A stretch of DNA of 64,000 nucleotides. It comes from Armatimonadota bacterium (GTDB lineage: Bacteria; Armatimonadota; Fimbriimonadia; Fimbriimonadales; Fimbriimonadaceae). The translations under genes were made by a program, and so were the position numbers. The stretch is taken from assembly GCA_027451905.1 (NCBI GenBank), contig DAIDHV010000007.1, forward strand, positions 86,303 to 150,302. Direction: 5' to 3'. Numbering within the stretch: the first letter of the stretch is position 1; each line of letters begins with the position of its first letter. This document shows positions 63,507-64,000 of this stretch, in pieces. The notes beneath the pieces were generated by a model. The model made no database searches. It worked only from the letters and a program-made list of their open reading frames with translations, and was not told the DNA's origin.

Positions 63507-63550
63507 ATTCCCCTCAGTGGAGGGGTGGCGACGAAGTCGACGGGGTGGTT
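63507..63550 (+). repeat. REP-like repeat, full copy
   Basis: The unit reads GATTCCCCTC, a short loop, GGAGGGG, then TGGCGACGAAGTCGA and CGGGGTGGTT. It has an internal palindrome (CCCCTCAGTGGAGGGG) and a smaller one (CGACGAAGTCG). Its inverted partner is at 63619-63647. The arrangement resembles bacterial interspersed REP elements that are mobilised by RAYT transposases. No transposase is nearby. Confidence 0.6.
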
Positions 63551-63618
63551 CAAATTCAATCTGCTTGGTGCTCTCTGCTCTTTCCCGAGCCGCTCCCCTA
63601 CAAGAAACTCGTAAAATA

Positions 63619-63647
63619 AACCACCCCGCTCTCCATCGAGGGGAATT
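63619..63647 (-). repeat. REP-like repeat, shortened inverted copy
   Basis: Read on the minus strand this copy gives AATTCCCCTCGATGGAGAG then CGGGGTGGTT. It matches the copy at 63507-63550 at both ends but lacks the roughly 15-base middle part with the CGACGAAGTCG palindrome. The two copies face each other across about 68 bases that contain no gene. Confidence 0.55.
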
Positions 63648-63701
63648 TCCTTCAAGAGGTTCGACCGATCATCAAATCTGAATCCACCAGTTACTCAAAG
63701 A

Positions 63702-64000
63702 TCAATTGGAACTCTTTTGAGGTAAAGACTTAGTCAAACGAACCTTGTTCACCGACAGCAATCCTCCCGCCCCGACTGTGAATGCTTGATTATTTTTCCC
63801 TGCCAAAATGGAATCTACCTTGCCAGACCTACCCTCAGCCAAGTAGAACCAACTGCCAACCGTACCCCGCCTGCCATCTCCACCCTCGCTTGTGACTTCT
63901 TTCATCGAGCGCTTTGAAGTACCAACCCACAACCGATACTGAGCCACCTTTGCAGCCGAACGATCTTTGACAACCCAATTCTCCAAAAAGGCAGCCATGG
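63702..64000 (-). CDS. hypothetical protein, possibly cut by the window end
   Basis: Ninety-eight residues are visible from an ATG at 63998, and the frame is open to the window edge, so the gene may begin further upstream. The sequence is rich in Gly, Lys, Arg and Ser, with segments such as RSAAKVAQYRLWVGTSKR and SGKVDSILAGKNNQAFTVGAG. There is no membrane segment or recognised motif. The final residues are LTKSLPQKSSN. Its codon use looks like that of its neighbours. The frame could be a chance reading, but it is the best candidate in this stretch. Confidence 0.45.
   Translation of the reverse strand, partial: MAAFLENWVVKDRSAAKVAQYRLWVGTSKRSMKEVTSEGGDGRRGTVGSWFYLAEGRSGKVDSILAGKNNQAFTVGAGGLLSVNKVRLTKSLPQKSSN

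Noticed and set aside
1..64000. CRISPR array, prophage or insertion sequence
   Set aside because: No regularly spaced repeats, integrase, transposase or phage structural genes were seen on either strand.

Overview
The window looks like chromosomal DNA of a diderm (Gram-negative-type), moderate-GC bacterium. My best guess is Armatimonadota, Fimbriimonas-like. This is an inference from the gene mix: a PEP-CTERM protein, LL-diaminopimelate aminotransferase, a membrane pyrophosphatase, an ECF sigma factor paired with an anti-sigma/STN protein, large secreted proteins of unknown family, and frequent GTG/TTG starts. No marker gene in the window decides the phylum. I see no transposase, prophage, CRISPR array or rRNA. 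The one RNA gene found is tRNA-Pro(TGG).

Layout. 1-2.3 kb: the end of a family 5 uracil-DNA glycosylase, then a two-lobed aspartyl protease with a PDZ domain and a TPR membrane protein. 2.4-6.9 kb: a branched-chain amino-acid ABC importer (livJ-H-M-G, no livF). 6.9-9.1 kb: E1 alpha/beta of a 2-oxoacid (probably branched-chain) dehydrogenase. 9.2-17.5 kb: a thioredoxin-domain exported protein, a DUF2142-type membrane protein, an ECF sigma/anti-sigma pair, a membrane zinc-ribbon protein ending in an L7/L12-like domain, a proton pyrophosphatase with a large insert, and a small BON-like protein. 17.5-24 kb: folC, dapL, tRNA-Pro, a GGDEF protein and a propeller-phosphoesterase. 24-28 kb: methylcrotonyl-CoA carboxylase beta, msrB and a Nat-type ABC exporter. 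28-35.7 kb: fliD, an HDOD gene, a HAD phosphatase, coaX-glmM-grpE and an EamA transporter. 35.8-44.4 kb: a BNR-repeat protein with a DUF4139-like protein, biotin carboxylase with methylglutaconyl-CoA hydratase, a YcxB-like protein, surE, a 61-residue protein and class II aldolase. 44.5-48.7 kb: two tandem paralogous proteins of about 700 residues and unknown function. 48.8-53 kb: the C-terminal half of carB, a PEP-CTERM protein and an ankyrin protein. 53.3-62 kb: a complete Kdp potassium system. 62.3-64 kb: an orphan HsdR-N-type nuclease-like protein, an inverted pair of REP-like repeats and a gene cut by the window end.

How the genes work together. Leucine import (liv), oxidative decarboxylation (E1), methylcrotonyl-CoA carboxylation (mccB plus the biotin carboxylase) and methylglutaconyl-CoA hydration (liuC) form a leucine breakdown route scattered over 40 kb. 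The Kdp block joins sensor, regulator, two microproteins, an outer-membrane barrel and the KdpABC pump. An 11-bp-spaced direct repeat lies upstream of both kdpD and the barrel-kdpFABC unit and is a good candidate KdpE operator. coaX, glmM and grpE overlap one another and form one unit.

Several starts follow a TAnnnT box by only 6-8 nt and have no clear Shine-Dalgarno sequence, which suggests leaderless transcription. Four exported proteins begin with very short hydrophobic N-termini lacking lysine or arginine. The most promising leads for something undescribed are the tandem 700-residue family, the membrane-anchored L7/L12-like protein, the pyrophosphatase insert, and the Kdp locus with its barrel and shared operator.
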